This document shows, one piece after another, positions 45,901 through 61,200 of a DNA stretch of 64,000 bases (positions are counted from its first letter, which is position 1; every line of letters starts with the position of its first letter). The stretch covers positions 16,622,269 through 16,686,268 of the forward strand of contig NC_092572.1 of NCBI RefSeq assembly GCF_037975245.1, written 5' to 3'. The notes beneath the pieces were generated by a model. The model did not search any database. It saw only the letters and a program-made list of their open reading frames with translations, and was not told where the DNA came from. The stretch is from Apostichopus japonicus. Taxonomy: Eukaryota > Echinodermata > Holothuroidea > Aspidochirotida > Stichopodidae. Made by a program: the position numbers and the translations under genes.

Positions 45901-48900
45901 CACGGGGAGCTGTAAGTATTAGTTAATCCACCTAATATCTCAGTCCATACAATGGCGCGATGGCTCGGCGCACTGTACGAGCTGATGATCGAGACTCTCT
46001 TTTGCATCCCTGGTTCGAACCCCGGGTGATGACGTCTTTTGCCGATCTTTTACAGCAAGTGCCTGCACGGGGAGCTGTAAGTATTAGTTAATCCACCTAA
46101 TATCTCAGTCCATACAGTGGCGCGATGACTCGGCGCACTGTACGAGCTGATGATCGAGACTCTCTTTTGCATCCCTGGTTCGAACCCCGGGTGATGACGT
46201 GTTTTACAGCAAGTGCCTGCACGGGGAGCTGTAAGTATTAGTTAATCCGCCTAATATCTCAGTCCATACAGTGGCGCGATGGCTCGGCGCACTGTACGAG
46301 CCGATGATCGAGACTCTCTTTTGCATCCCTGGTTCGAACCCCGGGTGATGACGTCTTTTGCCTATCTTTTACAGCAAGTGCCTGCACGGGGAGCTGTAAG
46401 TATTAGTTAATCCACCTAATATCTCAGTCCATACAGTGGCGCGATGGCTCGGCGCACTGTACGAGCTGATGATCGAGACTCTCTTTTGCATCCCTGGTTC
46501 GAACCCCGGGTGATGACGTATTTTGCCGATCTTATACAGCAAGTGCATGCACGGGGAGCTGTAAGTATTAGTTAATCCACCTAATATCTCAGTCCATACA
46601 GTGGCGCGATGGCTCGGCGCACTGTACGAGCTGATGATCGAGACTCTCTTTTGCATCCCTGGTTCGAACCCCGGGTGATGACGTCTTTTGCCGATCTTTT
46701 ACAGCAAGTGCCTGCACGGGGAGCTGTAAGTATTAGTTAATCCACCTAATATCTCAGTCCATACAGTGGCGCGATGGCTCGGCGCACTGTACGAGCTGAT
46801 GATCGAGACTCTCTTTTGCATCCCTGGTTCGAACCCCGGGTGATGACGTCATTTACAGCAAGTGCCTGCACGGGGAGCTGTAAGTATTAGTTAATCCACC
46901 TAATATCTCAGTCCATACAGTGGCGCGATGGCTCAGCGCACTGTACGAGCTGATGATCGAGACTCTCTTTTGCATCCCTGGTTCGAACCCCGGGCGATGA
47001 CGTCTTTTGCCGATCTTTTACAGCAAGTGCCTACACGGGGAGCTGTAAGTATTAGTTAATCCACCTAATATCTCAGTCCATACAGTGGCGCGATGGCTCG
47101 GCGCACTGTACGAGCTGATGATCGAGACTCTCTTTTGCATCCCTGGTTCGAACCCCGGGTGAAGACGTCTTTTACAGCAAGTGCCTGCACGGGGAGCTGT
47201 AAGTATTAGTTAATCCACCTAATATCTCAGTCCATACAGTGGCGCGATGGCGCGGCGCACTGTACGAGCTGATGATCGAGACTCTCTTTTGCATCCCTGG
47301 TTCGAACCCCGGGTGATGACGTCTTTTGCCGATCTTTTACAGCAAGTGCCTGCACGGGGAGCTGTAAGTATTAGTTAATCCACCTAATATCTCAGTCCAT
47401 ACAGTTGCGCGATGGCTCGGCGCACTGTACGAGCTGATGATCGAGACTCTCTTTTGCATCCCTGGTTCGAACCCCGGGTGATGACGTCTTTTGCCGATCT
47501 TTTACAGCAAGTGCCTGCACGGGGAGCTGTAAGTATTAGTTAATCCACCTAATATCTCAGTCCATACAGTGGCGCGATGGCTCGGCGCACTGTACGAGCT
47601 GATGATCGAGACTCTCTTTTGCATCCCTGGTTCGAACCCCGGGTGATGACGTCTTTTACAGCAAGTGCCTGCACGGGGAGCTGTAAGTATTAGTTAATCC
47701 ACCTAATATCTCAGTCTATACAGTGGCGCGATGGCTCGGCGCACTGTACGAGCTGATGATCGAGACTCTCTTTTGCATCCCTGGTTCGAACCCCGGGTGA
47801 TGACGTCTTTTACAGCAAGTGCCTGAACGGGGAGCTGTAAGTATTAGTTAATCCACCTAATATCTCAGTCCATACAGTGGCGCGATGGCTCGGCGCACTG
47901 TACGAGCTGATGATCGAGACTCTATTTTGCATCCCTGGTTCGAACCCCGGGTGATGACGTGTTTTACAGCAAGTGCCTGCACGGGGAGCTGTAAGTATTA
48001 GTTAATCCACCTAATATCTCAGTCCATACAGTGGCGCGATGGCTCGGCGCACTGTACGAGCTGATGATCGAGACTCTCTTTTGCATCCCTGGTTCGAACC
48101 CCGGGTGATGACGTCTTTTGCCGATCTTTTACAGCAAGTGCCTGCACGGGGAGCTGTAAGTATTAGTTAATCCACCTAATATCTCAGTCCATACAGTGGC
48201 GCGATGGCTCGGCGCACTGTACGAGCTGATGATCGAGACTCTCTTTTGCATCCCTGGTTCGAACCCCGGGTGATGACGTCTTTTGCCGATCTTTTACAGC
48301 AAGTGCCTGCACGGGGAGCTGTAAGTAGTAGTTAATCCACCTAATATCTCAGTCCATACAGTGGCGCGATGGCTCGGCGCACTGTACGAGCTGATGATCG
48401 AGACTCTCTTTTGCATCCCTGGTTCGAACCCCGGGTGATGACGTCTTTTACAGCAAGTGCCTGCACGGGGAGCTGTAAGTATTAGTTAATCCACCTAATA
48501 TCTCAGTCCATACAGTGGCGCGATGGCTCGGCGCACTGTACGAGCTGATGATCGAGACTCTCTTTTGCATCCCTGGTTCGAACCCCGGGTGATGACGTCT
48601 TTTGCCGATCTTTTACAGCAAGTGCCTGCACGGGAAGCTGTAAGTATTAGTTAATCCACCTAATATCTCAGTCCATACAGTGGCGCGATGGCTCGGCGCA
48701 CTGTACGAGCTGATTATCGAGACTCTCTTTTGCATCCCTGGTTCGAACCCCGGGTGATGACGTCTTTTACAGCAAGTGCCTGCACGGGGAGCTGTAAGTA
48801 TTAGTTAATCCACCTAATATCTCAGTCCATACAGTGGCGCGATGGCTCGGCGCACTGTACGAGCTGATGATCGAGACTCTCTTTTGCATCCCTGGTTCGA

Positions 48901-49260
48901 ACCCCGGGTGATGACGTCTTTTACAGCAAGTGCCTGCACGGGGAGCTGTAAGCATTAGTTAATCCACCTAATATCTCAGTCCATACAGTGGCGCGATGGC
49001 TCGGCGCACTGTACGAGCTGATGATCGAGACTCTCTTTTGCATCCCTGGTTCGAACCACGGGTCATGACGTCTTTTACAGCAAGTGCCTGCACGGGGAGC
49101 TGTAAGTATTAGTTAATCCACCTAATATCTCAGTCCATACAATGGCGCGATGGCTCGGCGCACTGTACGAGCTGATGATCGAGACTCTCTTTTGCATCCC
49201 TGGTTCGAACCCCGGGTGATGACGTCTTTTGCCGATCTTTTACAGCAAGTGCCTGCACGG
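42995..49260 (+). repeat. Recent 3.2-kb duplication inside the array
   Basis: The blocks 42995-46195 and 46196 to about 49260 share at least fifteen private variants in the same order. Examples are GACGTGTTTTAC (42995 and 46196), CTTATACAG, CCCGGGCGATG, GTGAAGACG, GGCGCGGCGC, CAGTTGCGC (44213 and 47403), CCTGAACGG, CTCTATTTTG, GTAGTAGTTA, TGATTATCG, GAACCACGGG and CATACAATGG. The offset is 3201 bp at the start and 3190 bp later, because one monomer is long in the first block and short in the second. Part of the same marker series also occurs at 32919-34700 and, more diverged, from 16876. Confidence 0.9.
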
Positions 49261-52200
49261 GGAGCTGTAAGTATTAGTTAATCCACCTAATATCTCAGTC
49301 CATGCAGTGGCGCGATGGCTCGGCGCACTGTACGAGCTGATGATCGAGACTCTCTTTTGCATCCCTGGTTCGAACCCCGGGTGATGACGTCTTTTGCCGA
49401 TCTTTTACAGCAAGTGCCTACACGGGGAGCTGTAAGTATTAGTTAATCCACCTAATATCTCAGTCCATACAGTGGCGCGATGGCTCGGCGCACTGTACGA
49501 GCTGATGATCGAGACTCTCTTTTGCATCCCTGGTTCGAACCCCGGGTGATGACGTCTTTTACAGCAAGTGCCTGCACGGGGAGCTGTAAGTATTAGTTAA
49601 TCCACCTAATATCTCAGTCCATACAGTGGCGCGATGGCTCGGCGCACTGTACGAGCTGATGATCGAGACTCTCTTTTGCATCCCTGGTTCGAACCCCGGG
49701 TGATGACGTCTTTTACAGCAAGTGCCTGCACGGGGAGCTGTAAGTATTAGTTAATCCACCTAATATCTCAGTCCATACAGTGGCGCGATGGCTCGGCGCA
49801 CTGTACGAGCTGATGATCGAGACTCTCTTTTGCATCCCTGGTTCGAACCCCGGGTGATGACGTCTTTTGCCGATCTTTTACAGCAAGTGCCTGCACGGGG
49901 AGCTGTAAGTATTAGTTAATCCACCTAATATCTCAGTCCATACAGTGGCGCGATGGCTCGGCGCACTCTACGAGCTGATGATCGAGACTCTCTTTTGCAT
50001 CCCTGGTTCGAACCCCGGGTGATGACGTCTTTTACAGCAAGTGCCTGCACGGGGAGCTGTAAGTATTAGTTAATCCACCTAATATCTCAGTCCATACAGT
50101 GGCGCGATGGCTCGGCGCACTCTACGAGCTGATGATCGAGACTCTCTTTTGCATCCGTGGTTCGAACCCCGGGTGATGACGTCTTTTGCCGATCTTTTAC
50201 AGCAAGTGCCTGCACGGGGAGCTGTAAGTATTAGTTAATCCACCTAATATCTCAGTCCATACAGTGGCGCGATGGCTCGGCGCACTGTACGAGCTGATGA
50301 TCGAGACTCTCTTTTGCATCCCTGGTTCGAACCCCGGGTGATGACGTCTTTTACAGCAAGTGCCTGCACGGGGAGCTGTAAGTATTAGTTAATCCACCTA
50401 ATATCTCAGTCGATACAGTGGCGCGATGGCTCGGCGCACTGTACGAGCTGATGATCGAGACTCTCTTTTGCATCCCTGGTTCGAACCCCGGGTGATGACG
50501 TCTTTTGCCGATCTTTTACAGCAAGTGCCTGCACGGGGAGCTGTAAGTATTAGTTAATCCACCTAATATCTCAGTCCATACAGTGGCGCGATGGCTCGGC
50601 GCACTGTACGAGCTGATGATCGAGACTCTCTTTTGCATCCCTGGTTCGAACCCCGGGTGATGACGTCTTTTGCCGATCTTTTACAGCAAGTGCCTGCACG
50701 GGGAGCTGTAAGTATTAGTTAATCCACCTAATATCTCAGTCCATACAGTGGCGCGATGGCTCGGCGCACTGTACGAGCTGATGATCGAGACTCTCTTTTG
50801 CATCCCTGGTTCGAACCCCGGGTGATGACGTCTTTTGCCGATCTTTTACAGCAAGTGCCTGCACGGGGAGCTGTAAGTATTAGTTAATCCACCTAATATC
50901 TCAGTCCATACAGTGGCGCGATGGCTCGGCGCACTGTACGAGCTGATGATCGAGACTCTCTTTTGCATCCGTGGTTCGAACCCCGGGTGATGACGTCTTT
51001 TGCCGATCTTTTACAGCAAGTGCCTGCACGGGGAGCTGTAAGTATTAGTTAATCCACCTAATATGTCAGTCCATACAGTGGCGCGATGGCTCGGCGCACT
51101 GTACGAGCTGATGATCGAGACTCTCTTTTGCATCCCTGGTTCGAACCCCGGGTGATGACGTCTTTTACAGCAAGTGCCTGCACGGGGAGCTGTAAGTATT
51201 AGTTAATCCACCTAATATCTCAGTCCATACAGTGGCGCGATGGCTCGGCGCACTGTACGAGCTGATGATCGAGACTCTCTTTTGCATCCCTGGTTCGAAC
51301 CCCGGGTGATGACGTCTTTTACAGCAAGTGCCTGCACGGGGAGCTGTAAGTATTAGTTAATCCACCTAATATCTCAGTCCATACAGTGGCGCGATGGCTC
51401 GGCGCACTGTACGAGCTGATGATCGAGACTCTCTTTTGCATCCCTGGTTCGAACCACGGGTCATGACGTCTTTTACAGCAAGTGCCTGCACGGGGAGCTG
51501 TAAGTATTAGTTAATCCACCTAATATCTCAGTCCATACAGTGGCGCGATGGCTCGGCGCACTGTACGAGCTGATGATCGAGACTCTCTTTTGCATCCCTG
51601 GTTCGAACCCCGGGTGATGACGTCTTTTGCCGATCTTTTACAGCAAGTGCCTGCACGGGGAGCTGTAAGTATTAGTTAATCCACCTAATATCTCAGTCCA
51701 TGCAGTGGCGCGATGGCTCGGCGCACTGTACGAGCTGATGATCGAGACTCTCTTTTGCATCCCTGGTTCGAACCCCGGGTGATGACGTCTTTTGCCGATC
51801 TTTTACAGCAAGTGCCTACACGGGGAGCTGTAAGTATTAGTTAATCCACCTAATATCTCAGTCCATACAGTGGCGCGATGGCTCGGCGCACTGTACGAGC
51901 TGATGATCGAGACTCTCTTTTGCATCCCTGGTTCGAACCCCGGGTGATGACGTCTTTTACAGCAAGTGCCTGCACGGGGAGCTGTAAGTATTAGTTAATC
52001 CACCTAATATCTCAGTCCATACAGTGGCGCGATGGCTCGGCGCACTGTACGAGCTGATGATCGAGACTCTCTTTTGCATCCCTGGTTCGAACCCCGGGTG
52101 ATGACGTCTTTTGCCGATCTTTTACAGCAAGTGCCTGCACGGGGAGCTGTAAGTATTAGTTAATCCACCTAATATCTCAGTCCATACAGTGGCGCGATGG

Positions 52201-55200
52201 CTCGGCGCACTGTACGAGCTGATGATCGAGACTCTCTTTTGCATCCCTGGTTCCAACCCCGGTTGATGACGTCATTTACAGCAAGTGCCTGCACGGGGAG
52301 CTGTAAGTATTAGTTAATCCACCTAATATCTCAGTCCATACAGTGGCGCGATGGCTCGGCGCACTGTACGAGCTGATGATCGAGACTCTCTTTTGCATCC
52401 CTGGTTCGAACCCCGGGTGAAGACGTCTTTTACAGCAAGTGCCTGCACGGGGAGCTGTAAGTATTAGTTAATCCACCTAATATCTCAGTCCATACAGTGG
52501 CGCGATGGCTCGGCGCACTGTACGAGCTAATGATCGAGACTCTCTTTTGCATCCCTGGTTCGAACCCCGGGTGATGACGTCTTTTACATCAAGTGCCTGC
52601 ACGGGGAGCTGTAAGTATTAGTTAATCCACCTAATATCTCAGTCCATACAGTGGCGCGATGGCTCGGCGCACTGTACGAGCTGATGATCGAGACTCTCTT
52701 TTGCATCCCTGGTTCGAACCCCGGGTGATGACGTCTTTTCCCGATCTTTTACAGCAAGTGCCTGCACGGGGAGCTGTAAGTATTAGTTAATCCACCTAAT
52801 ATCTCAGTCCATACAGTGGCGCGATGGCGAGGCGCACTCTACGAGCTGATGATCGAGACTCTCTTTTGCATCCCTGGTTCGAACCCCGGGTGATGACGTC
52901 TTTTACAGCAAGTGCCTGCACGGGGAGCTGTAAGTATTAGTTAATCCACCTAATATCTCAGTCCATACAGTGGCGCGATGGCTCGGCGCACTCTACGAGC
53001 TGATGATCGAGACTCTCTTTTGCATCCGTGGTTCGAACCCCGGGTGATGACGTCTTTTACATCAAGTGCCTGCACGGGGAGCTGTAAGTATTAGTTAATC
53101 CACCTAATATCTCAGTCCATACAGTGGCGCGATGGCTCGGCGCACTGTACGAGCTGATGATCGAGACTCTCTTTTGCATCCCTGGTTCGAACCCCGGGTG
53201 ATGACGTCTTTTACAGCAAGTGCCTGCACGGGGAGCTGTAAGTATTAGTTAATCCACCTAATATCTCAGTCTATACAGTGGCGCGATGGCTCGGCGCACT
53301 GTACGAGCTGATGATCGAGACTCTCTTTTGCATCCCTGGTTCGAACCCCGGGTGATGACGTCTTTTGCCGATCTTTTACAGCAAGTGCCTGCACGGGGAG
53401 CTGTAAGTATTAGTTAATCCACCTAATATCTCAGTCCATACAGTGGCGCGATGGCTCGGCGCACTGTACGAGCTGATGATCGAGACTCTCTTTTGCATCC
53501 CTGGTTCGAACCCCGGGTGATGACGTCTTTTGCCGATCTTTTACAGCAAGTGCCTGCACGGGGAGCTGTAAGTATTAGTTAATCCACCTAATATCTCAGT
53601 CCATACAGTGGCGCGATGGCTCGGCGCACTGTACGAGCTGATGATCGAGACTCTCTTTTGCATCCCTGGTTCGAACCCCGGGTGATGACGTCTTTTGCCG
53701 ATCTTTTACAGCAAGTGCCTGCACGGGGAGCTGTAAGTATTAGTTAATCCACCTAATATCTCAGTCCATACAGTGGCGCGATGGCTCGGCGCACTGTACG
53801 AGCTGATGATCGAGACTCTCTTTTGCATCCCTGGTTCGAACCCCGGGTGATGACGTCTTTTACAGCAAGTGCCTGCACGGGGAGCTGTAAGTATTAGTTA
53901 ATCCACCTAATATCTCAGTCCATACAGTGGCGCGATGGCTCGGCGCACTGTACGAGCTGATGATCGAGACTCTCTTTTGCATCCCTGGTTCGAACCCCGG
54001 GTGATGACGTCTTTTGCCGATCTTTTACAGCAAGTGCCTGCACGGGGAGCTGTAAGTATTAGTTAATCCACCTAATATCTCAGTCCATACAGTGGCGCGA
54101 TGGCTCGGCGCACTGTACGAGCTGATGATCGAGACTCTCTTTTGCATCCCTGGTTCGAACCCCGGGTGATGACGTCTTTTACAGCAAGTGCCTGCACGGG
54201 GAGCTGTAAGTATTAGTTAATCCACCTAATATCTCAGTCCATACAGTGGCGCGATGGCTCGGCGCACTGTACGAGCTGATGATCGAGACTCTCTTTTGCA
54301 TCCCTGGTTCGAACCCCGGGTGATGACGTCTTTTGCCGATCTTTTACAGCAAGTGCCTGCACGGGGAGCTGTAAGTATTAGTTAATCCACCTAATATCTC
54401 AGTCCATACAGTGGCGCGATGGCTCGGCGCACTGTACGAGCTGATGATCGAGACTCTCTTTTGCATCCCTGGTTCGAACCCCGGGTGATGACGTCTTTTA
54501 CAGCAAGTGCCTGCACGGGGAGCTGTAAGTATTAGTTAATCCACCTAATATCTCAGTCCATACAGTGGCGCGATGGCTCGGCGCACTCTACGAGCTGATG
54601 ATCGAGACTCTCTTTTGCATCCGTGGTTCGAACCCCGGGTGATGACGTCTTTTACATCAAGTGCCTGCACGGGGAGCTGTAAGTATTAGTTAATCCACCT
54701 AATATCTCAGTCCATACAGTGGCGCGATGGCTCGGCGCACTGTACGAGCTGATGATCGAGACTCTCTTTTGCATCCCTGGTTCGAACCCCGGGTGATGAC
54801 GTCTTTTACAGCAAGTGCCTGCACGGGGAGCTGTAAGTATTAGTTAATCCACCTAATATCTCAGTCTATACAGTGGCGCGATGGCTCGGCGCACTGTACG
54901 AGCTGATGATCGAGACTCTCTTTTGCATCCCTGGTTCGAACCCCGGGTGATGACGTCTTTTGCCGATCTTTTACAGCAAGTGCCTGCACGGGGAGCTGTA
55001 AGTATTAGTTAATCCACCTAATATCTCAGTCCATACAGTGGCGCGATGGCTCGGCGCACTGTACGAGCTGATGATCGAGACTCTCTTTTGCATCCCTGGT
55101 TCGAACCCCGGGTGATGACGTCTTTTGCCGATCTTTTACAGCAAGTGCCTGCACGGGGAGCTGTAAGTATTAGTTAATCCACCTAATATCTCAGTCCATA

Positions 55201-58200
55201 CAGTGGCGCGATGGCTCGGCGCACTGTACGAGCTGATGATCGAGACTCTCTTTTGCATCCCTGGTTCGAACCCCGGGTGATGACGTCTTTTGCCGATCTT
55301 TTACAGCAAGTGCCTGCACGGGGAGCTGTAAGTATTAGTTAATCCACCTAATATCTCAGTCCATACAGTGGCGCGATGGCTCGGCGCACTGTACGAGCTG
55401 ATGATCGAGACTCTCTTTTGCATCCCTGGTTCGAACCCCGGGTGATGACGTCTTTTACAGCAAGTGCCTGCACGGGGAGCTGTAAGTATTAGTTAATCCA
55501 CCTAATATCTCAGTCCATACAGTGGCGCGATGGCTCGGCGCACTGTACGAGCTGATGATCGAGACTCTCTTTTGCATCCCTGGTTCGAACCCCGGGTGAT
55601 GACGTCTTTTGCCGATCTTTTACAGCAAGTGCCTGCACGGGGAGCTGTAAGTATTAGTTAATCCACCTAATATCTCAGTCCATACAGTGGCGCGATGGCT
55701 CGGCGCACTGTACGAGCTGATGATCGAGACTCTCTTTTGCATCCCTGGTTCGAACCCCGGGTGATGACGTCTTTTGCCGATCTTTTACAGCAAGTGCCTG
55801 CACGGGGAGCTGTAAGTATTAGTTAATCCACCTAATATCTCAGTCCATACAGTGGCGCGATGGCTCGGCGCACTGTACGAGCTGATGATCGAGACTCTCT
55901 TTTGCATCCCTGGTTCGAACCCCGGGTGATGACGTCTTTTGCCGATCTTTTACAGCAAGTGCCTGCACGGGGAGCTGTAAGTATTAGTTAATCCACCTAA
56001 TATCTCAGTCCATACAGTGGCGCGATGGCTCGGCGCACTGTACGAGCTGATGATCGAGACTCTCTTTTGCATCCCTGGTTCGAACCCCGGGTGATGACGT
56101 CTTTTACAGCAAGTGCCTGCACGGGGAGCTGTAAGTATTAGTTAATCCACCTAATATCTCAGTCTATACAGTGGCGCGATGGCTCGGCGCACTGTACGAG
56201 CTGATGATCGAGACTCTCTTTTGCATCCGTGGTTCGAACCCCGGGTGATGACGTCTTTTGCCGATCTTTTACAGCAAGTGCCTGCACGGGGAGCTGTAAG
56301 TATTAGTTAATCCACCTAATATCTCAGTCCATACAGTGGCGCGATGGCTCGGCGCACTGTACGAGCTGATGATCGAGACTCTCTTTTGCATCCCTGGTTC
56401 GAACCCCGGGTGATGACGTCTTTTGCCGATCTTTTACAGCAAGTGCCTGCACGGGGAGCTGTAAGTATTAGTTAATCCACCTAATATCTCAGTCCATACA
56501 GTGGCGCGATGGCTCGGCGCACTGTACGAGCTGATGATCGAGACTCTCTTTTGCATCCCTGGTTCGAACCCCGGGTGATGACGTCTTTTGCCGATCTTTT
56601 ACAGCAAGTGCCTGCACGGGGAGCTGTAAGTATTAGTTAATCCACCTAATATCTCAGTCCATACAGTGGCGCGATGGCTCGGCGCACTGTACGAGCTGAT
56701 GATCGAGACTCTCTTTTGCATCCCTGGTTCGAACCCCGGGTGATGACGTCTTTTACAGCAAGTGCCTGCACGGGGAGCTGTAAGTATTAGTTAATCCACC
56801 TAATATCTCAGTCCATACAGTGGCGCGATGGCTCGGCGCACTGTACGAGCTGATGATCGAGACTCTCTTTTGCATCCCTGGTTCGAACCCCGGGTGATGA
56901 CGTCTTTTGCCGATCTTTTACAGCAAGTGCCTGCACGGGGAGCTGTAAGTATTAGTTAATCCACCTAATATCTCAGTCTATACAGTTGCGCGATGGCTCG
57001 GCGCACTGTACGAGCTGATGATCGAGACTCTCTTTTGCATCCCTGGTTCGAACCCCGGGTGATGACGTCTTTTGCCGATCTTTTACAGCAATTGCCTGCA
57101 CGGGGAGCTGTAAGTATTAGTTAATCCACCTAATATCTCAGTCCATACAGTGGCGCGATGGCTCGGCGCACTGTACGAGCTGATGATCGAGACTCTCTTT
57201 TGCATCCCTGGTTCGAACCCCGGGTGATGACGTCTTTTGCCGATCTTTTACAGCAAGTGCCTGCACGGGGAGCTGTAAGTATTAGTTAATCCACCTAATA
57301 TCTCAGTCCATACAGTGGCGCGATGGCTCGGCGCACTGTACGAGCTGATGATCGAGACTCTCTTTTGCATCCCTGGTTCGAACCCCGGGTGATGACGTCT
57401 TTTGCCGATCTTTTACAGCAAGTGCCTGCACGGGGAGCTGTAAGTATTAGTTAATCCACCTAATATCTCAGTCCATACAGTGGCGCGATGGCTCGGCGCA
57501 CTGTACGAGCTGATGATCGAGACTCTCTTTTGCATCCCTGGTTCGAACCCCGGGTGATGACGTCTTTTCCCGATCTTTTACAGCAAGTGCCTGCACGGGG
57601 AGCTGTAAGTATTAGTTAATCCACCTAATATCTCAGTCCATACAGTGGCGCGATGGCTCGGCGCACTGTACGAGCTGATGATCGAGACTCTCTTTTGCAT
57701 CCCTGGTTCGAACCCCGGGTGATGACGTCTTTTGCCGATCTTTTACAGCAAGTGCCTGCACGGGGAGCTGTAAGTATTAGTTAATCCACCTAATATCTCA
57801 GTCCATACAGTGGCGCGATGGCTCGGCGCACTGTACGAGCTGATGATCGAGACTCTCTTTTGCATCCCTGGTTCGAACCCCGGGTGATGACGTCTTTTGC
57901 CGATCTTTTACAGCAAGTGCCTGCACGGGGAGCTGTAAGTATTAGTTAATCCACCTAATATCTCAGTCCATACAGTGGCGCGATGGCTCGGCGCACTGTA
58001 CGAGCTGATGATCGAGACTCTCTTTTGCATCCCTGGTTCGAACCCCGGGTGATGACGTCTTTTACAGCAAGTGCCTGCACGGGGAGCTGTAAGTATTAGT
58101 TAATCCACCTAATATCTCAGTCCATACAGTGGCGCGATGGCTCGGCGCACTGTACGAGCTGATGATCGAGACTCTCTTTTGCATCCCTGGTTCGAACCCC

Positions 58201-61200
58201 GGGTGATGACGTCTTTTGCCGATCTTTTACAGCAAGTGCCTGCACGGGGAGCTGTAAGTATTAGTTAATCCACCTAATATCTCAGTCCATACAGTGGCGC
58301 GATGGCTCGGCGCACTGTACGAGCTGATGATCGAGACTCTCTTTTGCATCCCTGGTTCGAACCCCGGGTGATGACGTCTTTTGCCGATCTTTTACAGCAA
58401 GTGCCTGCACGGGGAGCTGTAAGTATTGGTTAATCCACCTAATATCTCATTCCATACAGTGGCGCGATGGCTCGGCGCACTGTACGAGCTGATGATCGAG
58501 ACTCTCTTTTGCATCCCTGGTTCGAACCCCGGGTGATGACGTCTTTTGCCGATCTTTTACAGCAAGTGCCTGCACGGGGAGCTGTAAGTATTAGTTAATC
58601 CACCTAATATCTCAGTCCATACAGTGGCGCGATGGCTCGGCGCACTGTACGAGCTGATGATCGAGACTCTCTTTTGCATCCCTGGTTCGAACCCCGGGTG
58701 ATGACGTCTTTTACAGCAAGTGCCTGCACGGGGAGCTGTAAGTATTAGTTAATCCACCTAATATCTCAGTCTATACAGTGGCGCGATGGCTCGGCGCACT
58801 GTACGAGCTGATGATCGAGACTCTCTTTTGCATCCCTGGTTCGAACCCCGGGTGCTGACGTCTTTTGCCGATCTTTTACAGCAAGTGCCTGCACGGGGAG
58901 CTGTAAGTATTATTTAATCCACCTAATATCTCAGTCCATACAGTGGCGCGATGGCTCGGCGCACTGTACGAGCTGATGATCGAGACTCTCTTTTGCATCC
59001 CTGGTTCGAACCCCGGGTGATGACGTCTTTTGCCGATCTTTTACAGCAAGTGCCTGCACGGGGAGCTGTAAGTATTGGTTAATCCACCTAATATCTCATT
59101 CCATACAGTGGCGCGATGGCTCGGCGCACTGTACGAGCTGATGATCGAGACTCTCTTTTGCATCCCTGGTTCGAACCCCGGGTGATGACGTCTTTTGCCG
59201 ATCTTTTACAGCAAGTGCCTGCACGGGGAGTTGTAAGTATTAGTTAATCCACCTAATATCTCAGTCCATACAGTGGCGCGATGGCTCGGCGCACTGTACG
59301 AGCTGATGATCGAGACTCTCTTTTGCATCCCTGGTTCGAACCCCGGGTGATGACGTCTTTTACAGCAAGTGCCTGCACGGGGAGCTGTAAGTATTAGTTA
59401 ATCCACCTAATATCTCAGTCTATACAGTGGCAAAATGGCTCGGCGCACTGTACGAGCTGATGATCGAGACTCTCTTTTGCATCCCTGGTTCGAACCCCGG
59501 GTGATGACGTCTTTTGCCGATCTTTTACAGCAAGTGCCTGCACGGAGAGCTGTAAGTATTAGTTAATCCACCTAATATCTCAGTCCATGCAGTGGCGCGA
59601 TGGCTCGGCGCACTGTATGAGCTGATGATCGAGACTCTCTTTTGCATCCCTGGTTCGAACCCCGGGTGATGACGTCTTTTGCCGATCTTTTACAGCAAGT
59701 GCCTGCACGGGGAGCTGTAAGTATTAGTTAATCCACCTAATATCTCAGTCCATACAGTGGCGCGATGGCTCGGCGCACTGTACGAGCTGATGATCGAGAC
59801 TCTCTTTTGCATCCCTGGTTCGAACCCCGGGTGATGACGTCTTTTGCCGATCTTTTACAGCAAGTGCCTGCACGGGGAGCTGTAAGTATTAGTTAATCCA
59901 CCTAATATCTCAGTCCATACAGTGGCGCGATGGCTCGGCGCACTGTACGAGCTGATGATCGAGACTCTCTTTTGCATCCCTGGTTCGAACCCCGGGTGAT
60001 GACGTCTTTTGCCGATCTTTTACAGCAAGTGCCTGCACGGGGAGCTGTAAGTATTAGTTAATCCACCTAATATCTCAGTCCATACAGTGGCGCGATGGCT
60101 CGGCGCACTGTACGAGCTGATGATCGAGACTCTCTTTTGCATCCCTGGTTCGAACCCCGGGTGAGGACGTCTTTTGCCGATCTTTTACAGCAAGTGCCTG
60201 CGCGGGGAGCTGTAAGTATTAGTTAATCCACCTAATATCTCAGTCCATACAGTGGCGCGATGGCTCGGCGCACTGTACGAGCTGATGATCGAGACTCTCT
60301 TTTGCATCCCTGGTTCGAACCCCGGGTGATGACGTCTTTTGCCGATCTTTTACAGCAAGTGCCTGCACGGGGAGCTGTAAGTATTAGTTAATCCACCTAA
60401 TATCTCATTCCATACAGTGGCGCGATTGCTCGGCGCACTGTACGAGCTGATGATCGAGACTCTCTTTTGCATCCCTGGTTCGAACCCCGGGTGATGACGT
60501 CTTTTGCCGATCTTTTACAGTAAGTGCCTGCACGGGGAGCTGTAAGTATTAGTTAATCCACCTAATATATCAGTCCATACAGTGGCGCGATGGCTCGGCG
60601 CACTGTACTAGCTGATGATCGAGACTCTCTTTTGCATCCCTGGTTCGAACCCCGGGTGATGACGTCTTTTGCCGATCTTTTACAGCAAGTGCCTGCACGG
60701 GGAGCTGTAAGTATTAGTTAATCCACCTAATATCTCAGTCCATACAGTGGCGCGATGGCTCGGCGCACTGTACGAGCTGATGATCGAGACTCTCTTTTGC
60801 ATCCCTGGTTCGAACCCCGGGTGATGACGTCTTTTGCCGATCTTTTACAGCAAGTGCCTGCACGGGGAGCTGTGAGTATTAGTTAATCCACCTAATATCT
60901 CAGTCCATACAGTGACGCGATGGCTCGGCGCACTGTACGAGCTGATGATCGAGACTCTCTTTTGCATCCGTGGTTCGAACCCCGGGTGATGACGTCTTTT
61001 GCCGATCTTTTACAGCAAGTGCCTGCACGGGGAGCTGTAAGTATTAGTTAATCCACCTAACATCTCAGTCCATACAGTGGCGCGATGGCTCGGCGCACTG
61101 TACGAGCTGATGATCGAGACTCTCTTTTGCATCCCTGGTTCGAACCCCGGGTGATGACGTCTTTTACAGCAAGTGCCTGCACGGGGAGCTGTAAGTATTA

